A DNA stretch of 64,000 nucleotides from Massilia aquatica (GTDB lineage Bacteria > Pseudomonadota > Gammaproteobacteria > Burkholderiales > Burkholderiaceae_D). Location of the stretch: the NCBI RefSeq assembly GCF_011682045.1, contig NZ_VVIW01000032.1:1-64000 (forward strand), read 5' to 3'. The notes beneath the pieces were generated by a model. The model was given only the letters and a program-made list of their open reading frames with translations, made no database searches and was not told where the DNA came from. Every line of letters begins with the position of its first letter. Positions within the stretch are counted from its first letter, which is position 1. Positions 9,888 to 18,014 of the stretch are shown in pieces. The position numbers and the translations under genes were made by a program.

Positions 9888-10515
9888 AACACTGGCGCAT
9901 TTGGTTTCCTATCTGAATGCGCGCGGCGACGATATGCCGGTCGATGAAGCGCTGGCCATGGCGATCGACGCCTGGCTGGCCGCCGACCAGCGTCGTCTGG
10001 CAGGCGGTGCAGTCATCGGTTATCAATGGAAATGCCTTTTCTTGCCGGACGGTACCCATGTTCGCATGCGATGCAAGGCACTGACTTACTACGCCGTGGT
10101 GGAGGGCGACGCGCTCTTGTACGAGGGCCGCAGCGTGTCGCCACGCGGCATGACGCTCGCCATTGCGGGCGAGGGACGTAACGCGTGGAGTGCGCTGATG
10201 GTGCGCCGCCCCGGCGATGCAAACTGGCAGTACGCATCGGTTTTGCGCGCCCGCATCGAACGCACCATGCGCCCGCCGCAAGTGCTTGTGCCGCCGCTGA
10301 TACACGCGCAATGGCGCGCGCAGCCGCAGCCGCAGGCAATTACCCAGGCCGACAGCCTGGCGACCGCCGCACGCTGCATGTCGGATGCCTTGCGCAGCGC
10401 CATGGCGGTGGTGGACCACATGAACGCGCAGGCCGCGCAGCAGCAGGACGAGCGGCGTCGCGGGAGATGCCGCCGCGAGTCCGACAGGCACCCCGACGAT
10501 ATCGCCTTCGAGTGA
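9835..10515 (+). CDS. Hypothetical protein with RAMA/DUF4357-like core
   Basis: 226 residues, not recognised as a named family. Residues about 60-145 contain GYQWKCLFLPDGTHVRM, YAVVEGDALLYEG, SVSPRGMTLAIAG and GRNAWSALMVRRPGDANW. This succession (short strands, then S-P, then a helix, then N-x-W) resembles the RAMA/DUF4357 fold found with restriction-modification and other DNA-associated proteins; this is an inference from pattern, not a database match. The tail (about 165-226) is helical, Gln/Ala- then Arg-rich. The start codon lies inside the right arm of the 9692-9887 palindrome, so transcript structure could control translation. No good Shine-Dalgarno is seen before 9835, and a start further in cannot be excluded. 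Confidence 0.6.
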   Translation: MDPQTRQLAAVSPPATGATLAHLVSYLNARGDDMPVDEALAMAIDAWLAADQRRLAGGAVIGYQWKCLFLPDGTHVRMRCKALTYYAVVEGDALLYEGRSVSPRGMTLAIAGEGRNAWSALMVRRPGDANWQYASVLRARIERTMRPPQVLVPPLIHAQWRAQPQPQAITQADSLATAARCMSDALRSAMAVVDHMNAQAAQQQDERRRGRCRRESDRHPDDIAFE

Positions 10516-10601
10516 TGACCGCACTTCGCCATCGCCAGCTGCAGTTGGCATGCACTGCGGGAACGGGGTTTCAGCAATGACGGCAGCGGGCCGCCGGCCG
10601 G

Positions 10602-11522
10602 TCAGTACAAAGTCTGCGCCGACTCGTGCAGCAGCTGCCCGTACAGGGTGTGGCGGAATTTGGCGATTTTGCCTTCCGCGACCGCGGTAAGGATCGCGCA
10701 CTGCGGCTCGATCAGGTGGCGGCAGTTGTAGAACTTGCACCCGCCCAGGTAGGGCCCGAATTCCACGAACGCGCGTTCCAGCATGCCTTCGCTCAGGTGG
10801 TACAGGCCGAACTCCTGGAAACCCGGCGAATCGATGATCGACGCGTGCTCGCCCAGCGAATACAGACGGGTAAAGGTGGTGGTGTGCTTGCCGGTGTCGA
10901 GCGCCGCCGAAATTTCGCGCACGGCGATGTCGGCGTCGGGCACCAGCAGGTTGATCAGCGAGGACTTGCCCATGCCCGACTGGCCGATGAAAATCGACGA
11001 TTGCCCTTCCAGCAGCGGCATCAGGGTGGCCACCGCGTGCTCCGGATTGGCGCGCGCCGACACTTCATGCAGCGGATAGCCGAGCGAGGTGTACATCAAC
11101 AGGCGCTCGCGCGCCTTGGGCAGCAGGTCGGCCACGTCGGTCTTGTTGAGGATCAGGTGCGCCTCGATGCCGGCCGCTTCGGCCGCCACCAGCGAGCGCG
11201 AAATCAGGTCGTCGGCAAAACCCGGCTCGGTCGCCACCACGATGAACAGGCGGCTCAGGTTGGCCGCCAGCAGCTTCGATTTGTACTGGTCCGAACGGTA
11301 CAGCAAGGTCTTGCGCTCGGTGATCGACTCGATCACGGCCTGGTCTTCGGAGGTCATCTTGAGGTTGACCACGTCACCTACGGCGATGTTGGTCTTCTTG
11401 CCGCGCGTGACGCATTGCAGCTTGCGTCCGTCCACGTCGGCCAGGTAATGGCGTCCGTGGGCGGCGATGATGATGCCGGTCAGGCCGGACGGCGCCGGTG
11501 CCGGCGCAGTCTTGCCGCTCAT
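10602..11522 (-). CDS. rsgA: Ribosome small-subunit-dependent GTPase RsgA
   Basis: Circularly permuted GTPase that helps mature the 30S ribosomal subunit. 306 residues: an OB-fold (about 12-80), then a G domain in permuted order with NKTD (G4, near 125-128) before GQSGMGKSS (G1/P-loop, near 178-186) and DSPG (G3). A C-terminal zinc knuckle CKFYNC-x-H-x5-C lies near 261-274. All nucleotide and zinc residues are present. Its ATG overlaps the stop of the pterin dehydratase gene by 4 bp, so it is the last gene of a three-gene coupled operon (M48 protease, pterin dehydratase, rsgA). Confidence 0.97.
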   Translation of the reverse strand: MSGKTAPAPAPSGLTGIIIAAHGRHYLADVDGRKLQCVTRGKKTNIAVGDVVNLKMTSEDQAVIESITERKTLLYRSDQYKSKLLAANLSRLFIVVATEPGFADDLISRSLVAAEAAGIEAHLILNKTDVADLLPKARERLLMYTSLGYPLHEVSARANPEHAVATLMPLLEGQSSIFIGQSGMGKSSLINLLVPDADIAVREISAALDTGKHTTTFTRLYSLGEHASIIDSPGFQEFGLYHLSEGMLERAFVEFGPYLGGCKFYNCRHLIEPQCAILTAVAEGKIAKFRHTLYGQLLHESAQTLY

Positions 11523-11851
11523 GCGCCGCCCCGCTGCTCGAACAGCGCATCGGCCTTGGCCGCGCAGATGAAGTCGTTGTCAGACAGCGCGCCGCCGGCC
11601 GAATGGGTGTTGTAGCGCACTGCGCACTCCTTGTAGGTGACCGTCAGTTCCGGATGGTGGTCCTGATGGTGGCTGATCCAGGCCAGCGCGTTAACGAAGG
11701 CCATGGTGTCGTAGTAGTTTTTAAAGGTAAAGCTGCGGGTCAGCTTGCCGTCGGCGACGTGCCAGCCGGGCACCTGCGGCAGCAGGGCGGCAATGGCATG
11801 CGCGTCGAGGGCGGCGGCTTGGGCGCTGCAGGTTTGCGCGAGCAGGGTCAT
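11519..11851 (-). CDS. 4a-hydroxytetrahydrobiopterin dehydratase (pterin-4a-carbinolamine dehydratase)
   Basis: 110 residues, the normal size of this small enzyme, which regenerates the pterin cofactor of aromatic amino acid hydroxylases by dehydrating 4a-hydroxytetrahydropterin. The signature [26 protein letters not shown] carries the catalytic histidines, followed by [14 protein letters not shown] strands ([15 protein letters not shown]). Both ends overlap neighbours by 4 bp (ATGA), so expression is coupled to the protease upstream and rsgA downstream. No phenylalanine hydroxylase gene is in the window. Confidence 0.95.
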   Translation of the reverse strand: MTLLAQTCSAQAAALDAHAIAALLPQVPGWHVADGKLTRSFTFKNYYDTMAFVNALAWISHHQDHHPELTVTYKECAVRYNTHSAGGALSDNDFICAAKADALFEQRGGA

Positions 11852-13110
11852 CGGATTGCCAGGTTGAGTTGATGGATGCGGATGCTGGCCGGCGGGTGCG
11901 AGTCGTAAAAGGTCGAGTGCAGCCGGTCCGGCGTGAGCGTGGAGGCGTTTTCTTCGTACATCTTGACCAGCGCGGAAATCAGGTCGCGCGCGTCGGTATG
12001 GTTGGCGGCAAAGGCGTCGGCTTCGAACTCGTGCTTGCGCGAGCTGATCGAGGTCAGCGGCGAGAGCACGAAGGTAAACACCGGCAGTACCAGCATGAAC
12101 AGCAGCAGGGCCACGGCGTCGCTCGGCACGCCCGGCATGGGGTCGAAACCCAGGCCGCTGTAGAACCAGGCCTGGTTTTTCAGGTAGCCGAGAAGAAACA
12201 GAAAGGCCAGTGAGACGATCGAACCGACGATCATGCGCTTGAGGTTGTGGCGCAGCTTGAAGTGGCCCAGTTCGTGCGCCAGCACCGCTTCGATCTCGGG
12301 GCCGGTCAGGCTGGCGACCAGGGTGTCGAAAAACACCACGCGCTTGTTGGCGCCGAAACCGTAGAAGAAGGCGTTGCTGTGGCCGCTGCGCCTGGAGCCG
12401 TCCATCACGAACAGGCCCTTGGCGGCAAAGTCGACCCGCGCCATCAAGCCTTCGATGCGCTGGCGCAGGCTGTCATCCTTCAAGGGCTCGAATTTATTGA
12501 ACAGCGGCATGATCAGGGTCGGGGCGATCACCATCATGATCAGCTGGAAGGCGATCCAGACCAGCCAGGTGTACAGCCACCAGAGGCCGCCGCTTTTTTC
12601 CATCAGCTGCAACACGACCCAGATCAGCGGCAGGCCGAGCACCAGGCCGAGGGCGGTGCTTTTCACGGCGTCGGCGATCCACAGGCCCAGGCTCATCTTG
12701 TTGAAACCGAAACGTTGTTCGAGCACGAACTGGCGGTAGTAGTCGAACGGCATGTCGAGCACGCCGCTGACGGCGGCGAAGGCGACCAACAAGGCGATCT
12801 GGAATGTGATGCCGGCGCCGGTGTGGGGCAGCAGGGCGATGGCCAGCCATTGCAGCCCGCCGAGCAGGGTGAAGCCGATCAGCACGGCGCTGCTGAACAC
12901 CAGGCTGATCAGGCCGAAATGGATCTTGGCGGCGGTGTAGTCGGCCGCCTTCTGGTGCGCTGCAAGGGGAATTTTTTCGGCAAAATCGGCCGGGACCGCG
13001 CCACGGTGGCCCATTACGTGGCGCAACTGGCGGGTGGACAGCCAAAAGCGCAGCAACAGGCTCAAAATGAAGAAAGAAACGAACAATATCGAAAACGCGA
13101 GTGAAGACAT
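11848..13110 (-). CDS. M48 family zinc metalloprotease, Ste24/CAAX-type
   Basis: Integral-membrane zinc protease of 420 residues. There are about seven hydrophobic segments, beginning at residues 3-24 and 60-115. The zinc site is HELGH near 278-282 with the third ligand in EFEADAF near 361-366. The N-terminal half ([23 protein letters not shown]) is characteristic of the Ste24 peptidase N-terminal domain, which separates it from the shorter HtpX group. Likely role is membrane-protein quality control or peptide processing; the substrate cannot be told. It starts 47 bp from the divergent orn gene, so the two promoters must share that small interval and orn leader. Confidence 0.93.
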   Translation of the reverse strand: MSSLAFSILFVSFFILSLLLRFWLSTRQLRHVMGHRGAVPADFAEKIPLAAHQKAADYTAAKIHFGLISLVFSSAVLIGFTLLGGLQWLAIALLPHTGAGITFQIALLVAFAAVSGVLDMPFDYYRQFVLEQRFGFNKMSLGLWIADAVKSTALGLVLGLPLIWVVLQLMEKSGGLWWLYTWLVWIAFQLIMMVIAPTLIMPLFNKFEPLKDDSLRQRIEGLMARVDFAAKGLFVMDGSRRSGHSNAFFYGFGANKRVVFFDTLVASLTGPEIEAVLAHELGHFKLRHNLKRMIVGSIVSLAFLFLLGYLKNQAWFYSGLGFDPMPGVPSDAVALLLFMLVLPVFTFVLSPLTSISSRKHEFEADAFAANHTDARDLISALVKMYEENASTLTPDRLHSTFYDSHPPASIRIHQLNLAIR

Positions 13111-13157
13111 TCTGTGCCTGTGAGAAAATGCAGGATTGTTTAGGCCAAGAGAGAATT

Positions 13158-13742
13158 ATGTCACATGCCACTGATTTAGCAGCACCGGCCGCGTTGCCGC
13201 GCCCAAATGAGTTCAACCTGGTTTGGGTGGACATGGAAATGACCGGCCTGGAGCCGGACACCGACCGCATCATCGAAGTGGCGGTCGTCGTCACCGACAT
13301 GCACCTGAACATCCTGGGCGAAGGCCCGGTGTTCGCCATCCACCAGTCGGACGAAACGCTCGACAAGATGGATGCGTGGAACAAGGGCACCCACGGCCGT
13401 TCCGGGCTGATCGAGCGCGTCAAGGCCTCGACCGTGACCGAAGCCGAAGCGGAAGCGGCGCTGATCGCCTGGCTGAAAAATTACGTTCCTGCTGGCAAGT
13501 CGCCAATGTGCGGCAATACCATCTGCCAGGACCGCCGCTTCATGGTGCGCGGCATGCCCAAGCTGGAAGCGTTCTTCCACTACCGCAACCTGGATGTGTC
13601 GACCCTGAAAGAGCTGTGCAAGCGCTGGAAGCCGGAAATCGTGAGCGGCTTCAAGAAGCACCAGAAGCACACGGCGCTGGCCGACATTCTCGAATCGATC
13701 GAAGAGCTGCGCTACTACCGCGAGCATTTCATCAAGCTGTAA
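13158..13742 (+). CDS. orn: Oligoribonuclease
   Basis: 3'-5' exoribonuclease that degrades 2-5-nt RNA fragments and the pGpG produced from cyclic-di-GMP, an essential last step of RNA turnover. 194 residues. The DEDDh active site is intact: WVDMEMTG (Asp25, Glu27), the [11 protein letters not shown] block, [11 protein letters not shown] and HTALADI with the final His/Asp. The frame is open from 13101, but ATG 13158 has the AAGAGAG ribosome site 8 bp upstream and gives the family length plus a short N-terminal tail. It is divergent from the M48 protease gene and followed by a hairpin terminator. Confidence 0.97.
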   Translation: MSHATDLAAPAALPRPNEFNLVWVDMEMTGLEPDTDRIIEVAVVVTDMHLNILGEGPVFAIHQSDETLDKMDAWNKGTHGRSGLIERVKASTVTEAEAEAALIAWLKNYVPAGKSPMCGNTICQDRRFMVRGMPKLEAFFHYRNLDVSTLKELCKRWKPEIVSGFKKHQKHTALADILESIEELRYYREHFIKL

Positions 13743-13758
13743 TCTGCTTTACCTCAGT

Positions 13759-13777
13759 CCCGGCCGTCCTGGCCGGG
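13759..13777 (+). terminator. Hairpin after orn
   Basis: CCCGGCC at 13759-13765 pairs with GGCCGGG at 13771-13777 around a 5-nt loop, 17 bp after the orn stop, followed by a pyrimidine-rich stretch (TGCTTTCCCTTCC) rather than a pure T run. It is placed correctly for an intrinsic terminator but the tail is weak. Confidence 0.5.
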
Positions 13778-13828
13778 GCATGCTTTCCCTTCCTGCTGTA
13801 GCGCCGCCGCCTGCGGCCTGGTCTACAT

Positions 13829-13859
13829 TTGAACCAACAGTGGCGTTTTCCTCTAGAAT
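13829..13859 (+). promoter_or_regulatory. Candidate sigma-70 promoter for the aldo/keto reductase
   Basis: TTGAAC at 13829-13834 and TAGAAT at 13854-13859 are close to the consensus boxes, with a long 19-bp spacer. The start codon lies at 13892, 32 bp after the -10 box. It is the best promoter match in this gap, but judged by eye only. Confidence 0.4.
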
Positions 13860-13891
13860 GATCTTTACGCAACAAGCGAGGGATCTGCGAC

Positions 13892-14740
13892 ATGAACACT
13901 GTGACGATGCGGTCCGGAAGCGTTATCCCCGCGCTCGGACAAGGCACCTGGAACATGGGGGAAGACCCGGCGCGGCGCCAGGCCGAGATCGGCGCGCTGC
14001 AACTGGGCATCGATCTGGGCATGGGCTTGATCGACACGGCTGAGATGTACGGCGAGGGCGGGGCCGAGCAGGTGGTCGGCGCGGCGATTGCCGGGCGGCG
14101 CGAGCAGGCGTTTATCGTCAGCAAGGTCTATCCGCACAACGCCGGCAAGCGCGCGCTGCGCGAGGCGTGCGAGCGCAGCTTGCAGCGGCTCGGAACCGAC
14201 CGCATCGACCTGTACCTGTTGCACTGGCGCGGGGCGGTGCCCCTGTCGGAGACGCTCGACGCCTTCCAGGCGCTCAAGAAAGACGGCAAGATCCTCGATT
14301 TTGGCGTGAGCAATTTCGATCTGGGCGACATGCTCGAAGCCGAGGCCTTGCCGGGCGGGCGCGCGATTGCGCTCAACCAGGTGCTGTTCAACCTGGTCAA
14401 GCGCGGGATCGAGTGGGACTTGCTGCCGTGGTCGCGCAAGCAGGGCATGCCGGTGATGGCGTATTCGCCGCTGGAGTCGGCCGGCCGCGAGCGCGCGCTG
14501 TTGCTGGCCAATCCGGCCCTGGTGGCGGTGGCGCAGCGGCATGGCTGCACGGCGGGGCAGATCGCGCTGGCCTGGCTGCTGCGCCAGGACGGGGTGGTGG
14601 CCATTCCCAAGGCGGCCGATCCGGCGCATGTGCGCGAGAACCGGGCGGCGGCCGATGTGGTGCTCACCGCCTTCGATCTGGAAGACCTGGACCGGGCCTT
14701 TCCGCCGCCGAAGAAGCGGCAGGCGCTGGCGATGCGCTAG
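13892..14740 (+). CDS. Aldo/keto reductase
   Basis: NADPH-dependent cytoplasmic oxidoreductase of 282 residues with the (beta/alpha)8 pattern of the superfamily. The catalytic tetrad can be read directly: Asp48, Tyr53, Lys78 and His111 (IDTAEMYGEG, VSKVYP, YLLHWRG). The later blocks GVSNFD, ALNQVLFNL, MAYSPLE and AIPKAADPAHVREN form the nicotinamide and adenosine-phosphate sites. It resembles the DkgA/YeaE-like branch, which reduces aldehydes and keto acids such as methylglyoxal. The precise substrate cannot be inferred. It appears monocistronic, between the orn terminator and a 150-bp gap. Confidence 0.94.
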   Translation: MNTVTMRSGSVIPALGQGTWNMGEDPARRQAEIGALQLGIDLGMGLIDTAEMYGEGGAEQVVGAAIAGRREQAFIVSKVYPHNAGKRALREACERSLQRLGTDRIDLYLLHWRGAVPLSETLDAFQALKKDGKILDFGVSNFDLGDMLEAEALPGGRAIALNQVLFNLVKRGIEWDLLPWSRKQGMPVMAYSPLESAGRERALLLANPALVAVAQRHGCTAGQIALAWLLRQDGVVAIPKAADPAHVRENRAAADVVLTAFDLEDLDRAFPPPKKRQALAMR

Positions 14741-14800
14741 GGCACGAGTTAGCGATAGCAGTCTAGCCGTCGTCCCCGACGGAGCTTGGGTTAAGGGGCG

Positions 14801-14831
14801 CAATACTGTGTCACGGAGTTCGGCAGTATTG
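14801..14831. promoter_or_regulatory. 8-bp perfect dyad upstream of the patatin gene
   Basis: CAATACTG at 14801-14808 is repeated inverted as CAGTATTG at 14824-14831 with 15 bp between, 60 bp before the patatin start. The AT-rich arms contrast with the GC-rich surroundings and could be an operator. No regulator can be named. Confidence 0.3.
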
Positions 14832-14890
14832 GAAAACGGCATATCCAATTTAAACGCGATAGCAACGCAATTAGGCCCTGGGAGAACGGC

Positions 14891-16972
14891 ATGGTCAGGA
14901 TCGTGCGTGTGGTTGGCGAGCGCGGCAAGGAAGTCGGCTCCATCCTGTGGCGCTGCGTCTACAGCTTCAGCCTGACCTTGCTCTGCTCCGCCGGCCTGGC
15001 CTTCATCCCGCAGGGACCGGAATCGCTGCGCCTGGTCAGCCATCCGGGCTGGACCTTTCCCGTGTTCATCTTCGCCGTGGCCGCCTGGTCCACCGCCGCC
15101 TGGTACAGCGCGCGCCTGACCCTGGGCCGCGTGTTCGACGGCACCTCGCTGCTGGACCGCACCGACACGCCCTTCGTCAATCACATCCGCATGTGGCTGC
15201 CGCGCTTTCTCGGCATCGTGCCGGCCAGTGTGCTGTCGATCCAGTTCCAGCGCATGGGCCAGCCCGCGCTGGCGCTGGCCTGCTTCGCCACCGCCTTTGC
15301 CATGGGCGTGTTCGTGGTCAAGCGGCGCGCCTGGTTCGCCTCGCGCTTTCGCGGCTTCGACGGCGGGACCGCCCCGATGCGCTTCGAATCGCTGCAACAG
15401 CGTACCGTGCTGACGGTCTCGATCGCCATCGTGCTGACCTTCCTGCTGCTGTTCGCGGTCTGGATCTGGCCGGTCGAAGTGACGCGCCTGGTCAGCGCGC
15501 CGGCGCTGCTGTGCTTCGCCTTTGCCAGCTGGATCCTGTTCGGCGACCTGGTGCTGACCTATTACTTCAAGCAGGCCAGGCTGCCGTCGATGGCGGCGCT
15601 GCCGCTGCTGCTGTTCGTCGTGTTCAGCCTGTGGAACGATAATCACCAGGTCAAGCTGCTGCCGGCCAGCCCGGGCGACCCGCCAGTGATCCGGCGCCCG
15701 ATCGACGATCACCTCGACGCCTGGCTGCAAACGCGCGTGGACAGCGGCGCGCTGGTGCCGGGACGGCCGTTTCCGCTGTTCGTGGTGGCCGCCGAGGGCG
15801 GCGGCATCCGCGCCGCCTACTGGACCGGCATGGTGCTGGCCAAGCTGCAGGACGACAGCGAGGCGCGCTTCGGACGCCATCTGTTCGCCCTGAGCGGCGT
15901 CTCCGGCGGCAGCCTGGGCGGCAGCGCCTTTGCGGCCCTGGTGGCGGACGCCGGCACTGGCGGGCTGGACGGCGCGGCGTGCGCACGCGGCGCGCGCGAC
16001 GGCGCCTATCAGGCGTGCATGCGCAATGTGCTGCAGCGCGATTTCCTCTCGCCCACGCTGGGCTACGCCTTGTATCCGGACATGCTGCAGCGTTTCCTGC
16101 CGTTCGCGCTGCCCCCGGCCGACCGGGCGCGCGCGATGGAAGCGGCCTGGGCGCAGGGCTGGGAAAGCGCCACCGGCAACAGCCGCTTCGGGCGCCGCTT
16201 CGACCAGCTGTGGGCGGCCGATCCGGCCATGAACGTGCCCTCGCTGCTGCTCAACGCCACCCTGGTCGATGGCGGCAACCGCATCATCGCCAGCGACCTG
16301 GTGATCGACGGGCGCTTTCCGGACGCCTACGACGCGCTCGACCCGCTGCTCGACCTGCGCCGGATGAGCCTGGCCACGGCGGTGCACAACAGCGCGCGCT
16401 TCAGCTACATCAGCCCGGCGGGCACGGTGTCGGCCTGCCACCAGGGCACGACTCTGGTGGCGTGCGCACCGGGGCGCGAGCGGCGGCCGTGGGGGAGGGT
16501 GATCGACGGCGCCTATTTCGAGAACTCCGGGGTCGAATCGGTGCGCGACCTGCTGTTCGCGATGCGGCCCAGGCTGGCGCAGTGGCGCGAACGCGGCTAC
16601 GACATCGACACGGCCGTGATTGTCATCAGCAATTCGCCGGACGCCATTGCGCCGTCGGGCAAGCAGGATCCGGCCAATGCGCGCATGGACACCACCTTCC
16701 TGTCGGAATTGCTGGCCCCGCCGCTGGGTCTGTTCAACACCCGCACCGCGCGCGCCACCTTTGCGGTGACGGCCGGGCTGCGCGACATGGCGGTGATTTT
16801 GCCGGCGGGACCGGAACGTTTCGTGTGGTTCGGCATGCACTCGGCCAACGAGACGCCGCTGGGCTGGGCGCTGGCCACCGAAACCTTCGACGGCATCGAT
16901 GCGCTGCTCCAGCCGCCGCATGAGGGCAAGCTGCCGTTCAAAAGCGTGCTGGCGCGCCTGCCTCCGCCCTGA
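14891..16972 (+). CDS. Membrane-anchored patatin-like phospholipase
   Basis: 693 residues. The first 260 contain about five or six transmembrane segments (near 20-40, 55-72, 100-118, 125-143, 175-195, 200-250). The rest is a patatin-type lipid acyl hydrolase: oxyanion loop EGGGIR (302-307), nucleophile elbow GVSGG with Ser338, and the dyad aspartate in DGAYFENSG (Asp539). The catalytic dyad is intact, so lipase activity is expected at the membrane. The window shows no adjacent secretion or defence partner; a role in lipid turnover or in killing of phospholipid membranes is equally open. ATG 14891 follows GGGAGA at an acceptable distance. It is followed by a small gene that has its own strong ribosome site. 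Confidence 0.9.
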   Translation: MVRIVRVVGERGKEVGSILWRCVYSFSLTLLCSAGLAFIPQGPESLRLVSHPGWTFPVFIFAVAAWSTAAWYSARLTLGRVFDGTSLLDRTDTPFVNHIRMWLPRFLGIVPASVLSIQFQRMGQPALALACFATAFAMGVFVVKRRAWFASRFRGFDGGTAPMRFESLQQRTVLTVSIAIVLTFLLLFAVWIWPVEVTRLVSAPALLCFAFASWILFGDLVLTYYFKQARLPSMAALPLLLFVVFSLWNDNHQVKLLPASPGDPPVIRRPIDDHLDAWLQTRVDSGALVPGRPFPLFVVAAEGGGIRAAYWTGMVLAKLQDDSEARFGRHLFALSGVSGGSLGGSAFAALVADAGTGGLDGAACARGARDGAYQACMRNVLQRDFLSPTLGYALYPDMLQRFLPFALPPADRARAMEAAWAQGWESATGNSRFGRRFDQLWAADPAMNVPSLLLNATLVDGGNRIIASDLVIDGRFPDAYDALDPLLDLRRMSLATAVHNSARFSYISPAGTVSACHQGTTLVACAPGRERRPWGRVIDGAYFENSGVESVRDLLFAMRPRLAQWRERGYDIDTAVIVISNSPDAIAPSGKQDPANARMDTTFLSELLAPPLGLFNTRTARATFAVTAGLRDMAVILPAGPERFVWFGMHSANETPLGWALATETFDGIDALLQPPHEGKLPFKSVLARLPPP

Positions 16973-17071
16973 ACTGTGCGGGAGGAAAGAATTGTTCGCT
17001 TACGTGGGTTGGCGAACGGAAGGATTCGGGGGGAAGGGGTATTGTTGTGTCTCAGACAAACAGGAGGCGCT

Positions 17072-17245
17072 ATGACCAAGAACACCAACGACCCAAGTGA
17101 GCAACTGCAGCGCGAAAACGAGCAGGCGCAGCAGGACGCGACCAAGAGCCGTCAGCGTGCTGAAGCGGAAGAAGTCGCCGGCAACCACAAGAACGACGGC
17201 ATCAAGGACCACCAGGGTGCCGATAAAGGCCCACGCGGCCAGTAA
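17072..17245 (+). CDS. 57-residue disordered hydrophilic protein
   Basis: Small protein not known to me: it is made almost entirely of polar residues (many Gln, Glu, Asn, Lys, Asp), has no hydrophobic core and ends GADKGPRGQ. The start is decided by a perfect AGGAGG at 17062-17067, 5 bp before the ATG at 17072; the frame is open further up but without any such site. Such composition resembles small hydrophilin-like or stress-induced proteins; that is an inference from composition only. It is followed by a strong hairpin, so it is probably an independent, well-translated transcript. Confidence 0.72.
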   Translation: MTKNTNDPSEQLQRENEQAQQDATKSRQRAEAEEVAGNHKNDGIKDHQGADKGPRGQ

Positions 17246-17265
17246 ATCGCCCCGGTAGTTCGCTG

Positions 17266-17309
17266 CATCGGCCCGGCGTGTTCCTTTACAGGAGCGTGCC
17301 GGGCCGATG
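17266..17309 (+). terminator. Strong hairpin after the 57-residue gene
   Basis: CATCGGCCCGGC at 17266-17277 and its perfect complement at 17298-17309 form a 12-bp stem with a 20-nt loop, 20 bp after the stop. There is no T run behind it. The remaining interval to 17486 shows no convincing plus-strand gene. Confidence 0.55.
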
Positions 17310-17486
17310 TGCGTTGCGGGGGCGCTATTGATGGAAAGTGCGGAAACCACCTCTGCACCAATCAGCCAAAAAAGAACTCCATGAAGCCCGCCTCGCCATC
17401 AGGTCTCAGCACGCGTCGGGAAATGGCGCGCATCTCGTCGAGAAAACCGGGCAAGCAGTTGAAATCATCATCGATCGAGGAGGGAA

Positions 17487-17891
17487 ATGATGGGCGAGAA
17501 CTTCGCGCAGTTTGAAAAGTGGCTCGGCACCGAGAATAATAGCTGGTATGAATATCATCTTCACGTCGCTGCCGAGGAGTTGCAGAAATTTTCGCAAGAC
17601 GAGTGGGACCATTTGCTCGCCGCTGCGCTGTCCAGGCCTGCCTGGTGGCAGGAGCGCTGTGCGGAAGCGGTCGGTGAGGGCGAGGCCGATCAAGGCGTGC
17701 CCATCTTGCTGGCCTTGCTTGGTTCACCTTACCTCTTGGTCATGTCCATCGTGGCCAGCGAACTCGATAACATGGAGGTGCGCCTGCCGGCCCGTTACGA
17801 GCCAGTACTGCGGCAATTGTCGGCTCGGTTGGAAGAGGCGGGCAGTTCGCGCGCCAGCGATGTGCGGCGCTTGCTGACGCAGTTGCTGTAA
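17487..17891 (+). CDS. Hypothetical helical protein (134 residues)
   Basis: Cytoplasmic protein without membrane segments or known motif. It is helical throughout, with a Trp-rich middle (PAWWQERCAEAVGEGEADQGVPILLALLGSP) that looks like two HEAT-like helical pairs. The composition and size resemble small immunity or SMI1-like proteins, but no partner toxin is present, so the call stays open. ATG 17487 is preceded by GGAGGG (about 7 bp away); a second ATG follows directly. The 120 bp upstream encode, on the opposite strand, a protein-like tail (see findings). Confidence 0.65.
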   Translation: MMGENFAQFEKWLGTENNSWYEYHLHVAAEELQKFSQDEWDHLLAAALSRPAWWQERCAEAVGEGEADQGVPILLALLGSPYLLVMSIVASELDNMEVRLPARYEPVLRQLSARLEEAGSSRASDVRRLLTQLL

Positions 17892-18014
17892 GGTGGTCAG
17901 TACCGGACTGTTGCCCCATTCGCGCCCGTAAAATGCACGAAAATAGTGCGCCGCCGCATCTTCCTGGCTCATCTGTGATGTAATTGCGGCGTCCCCGCTC
18001 TTTTCCACCGTTCA

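Noticed and set aside
14764-14785. CGTCGTCCCCG near 14768 as a second copy of the hairpin at 3254
   Set aside because: Only the first 11 bases agree; the second arm is missing, so no dispersed repeat family can be claimed from two partial matches.
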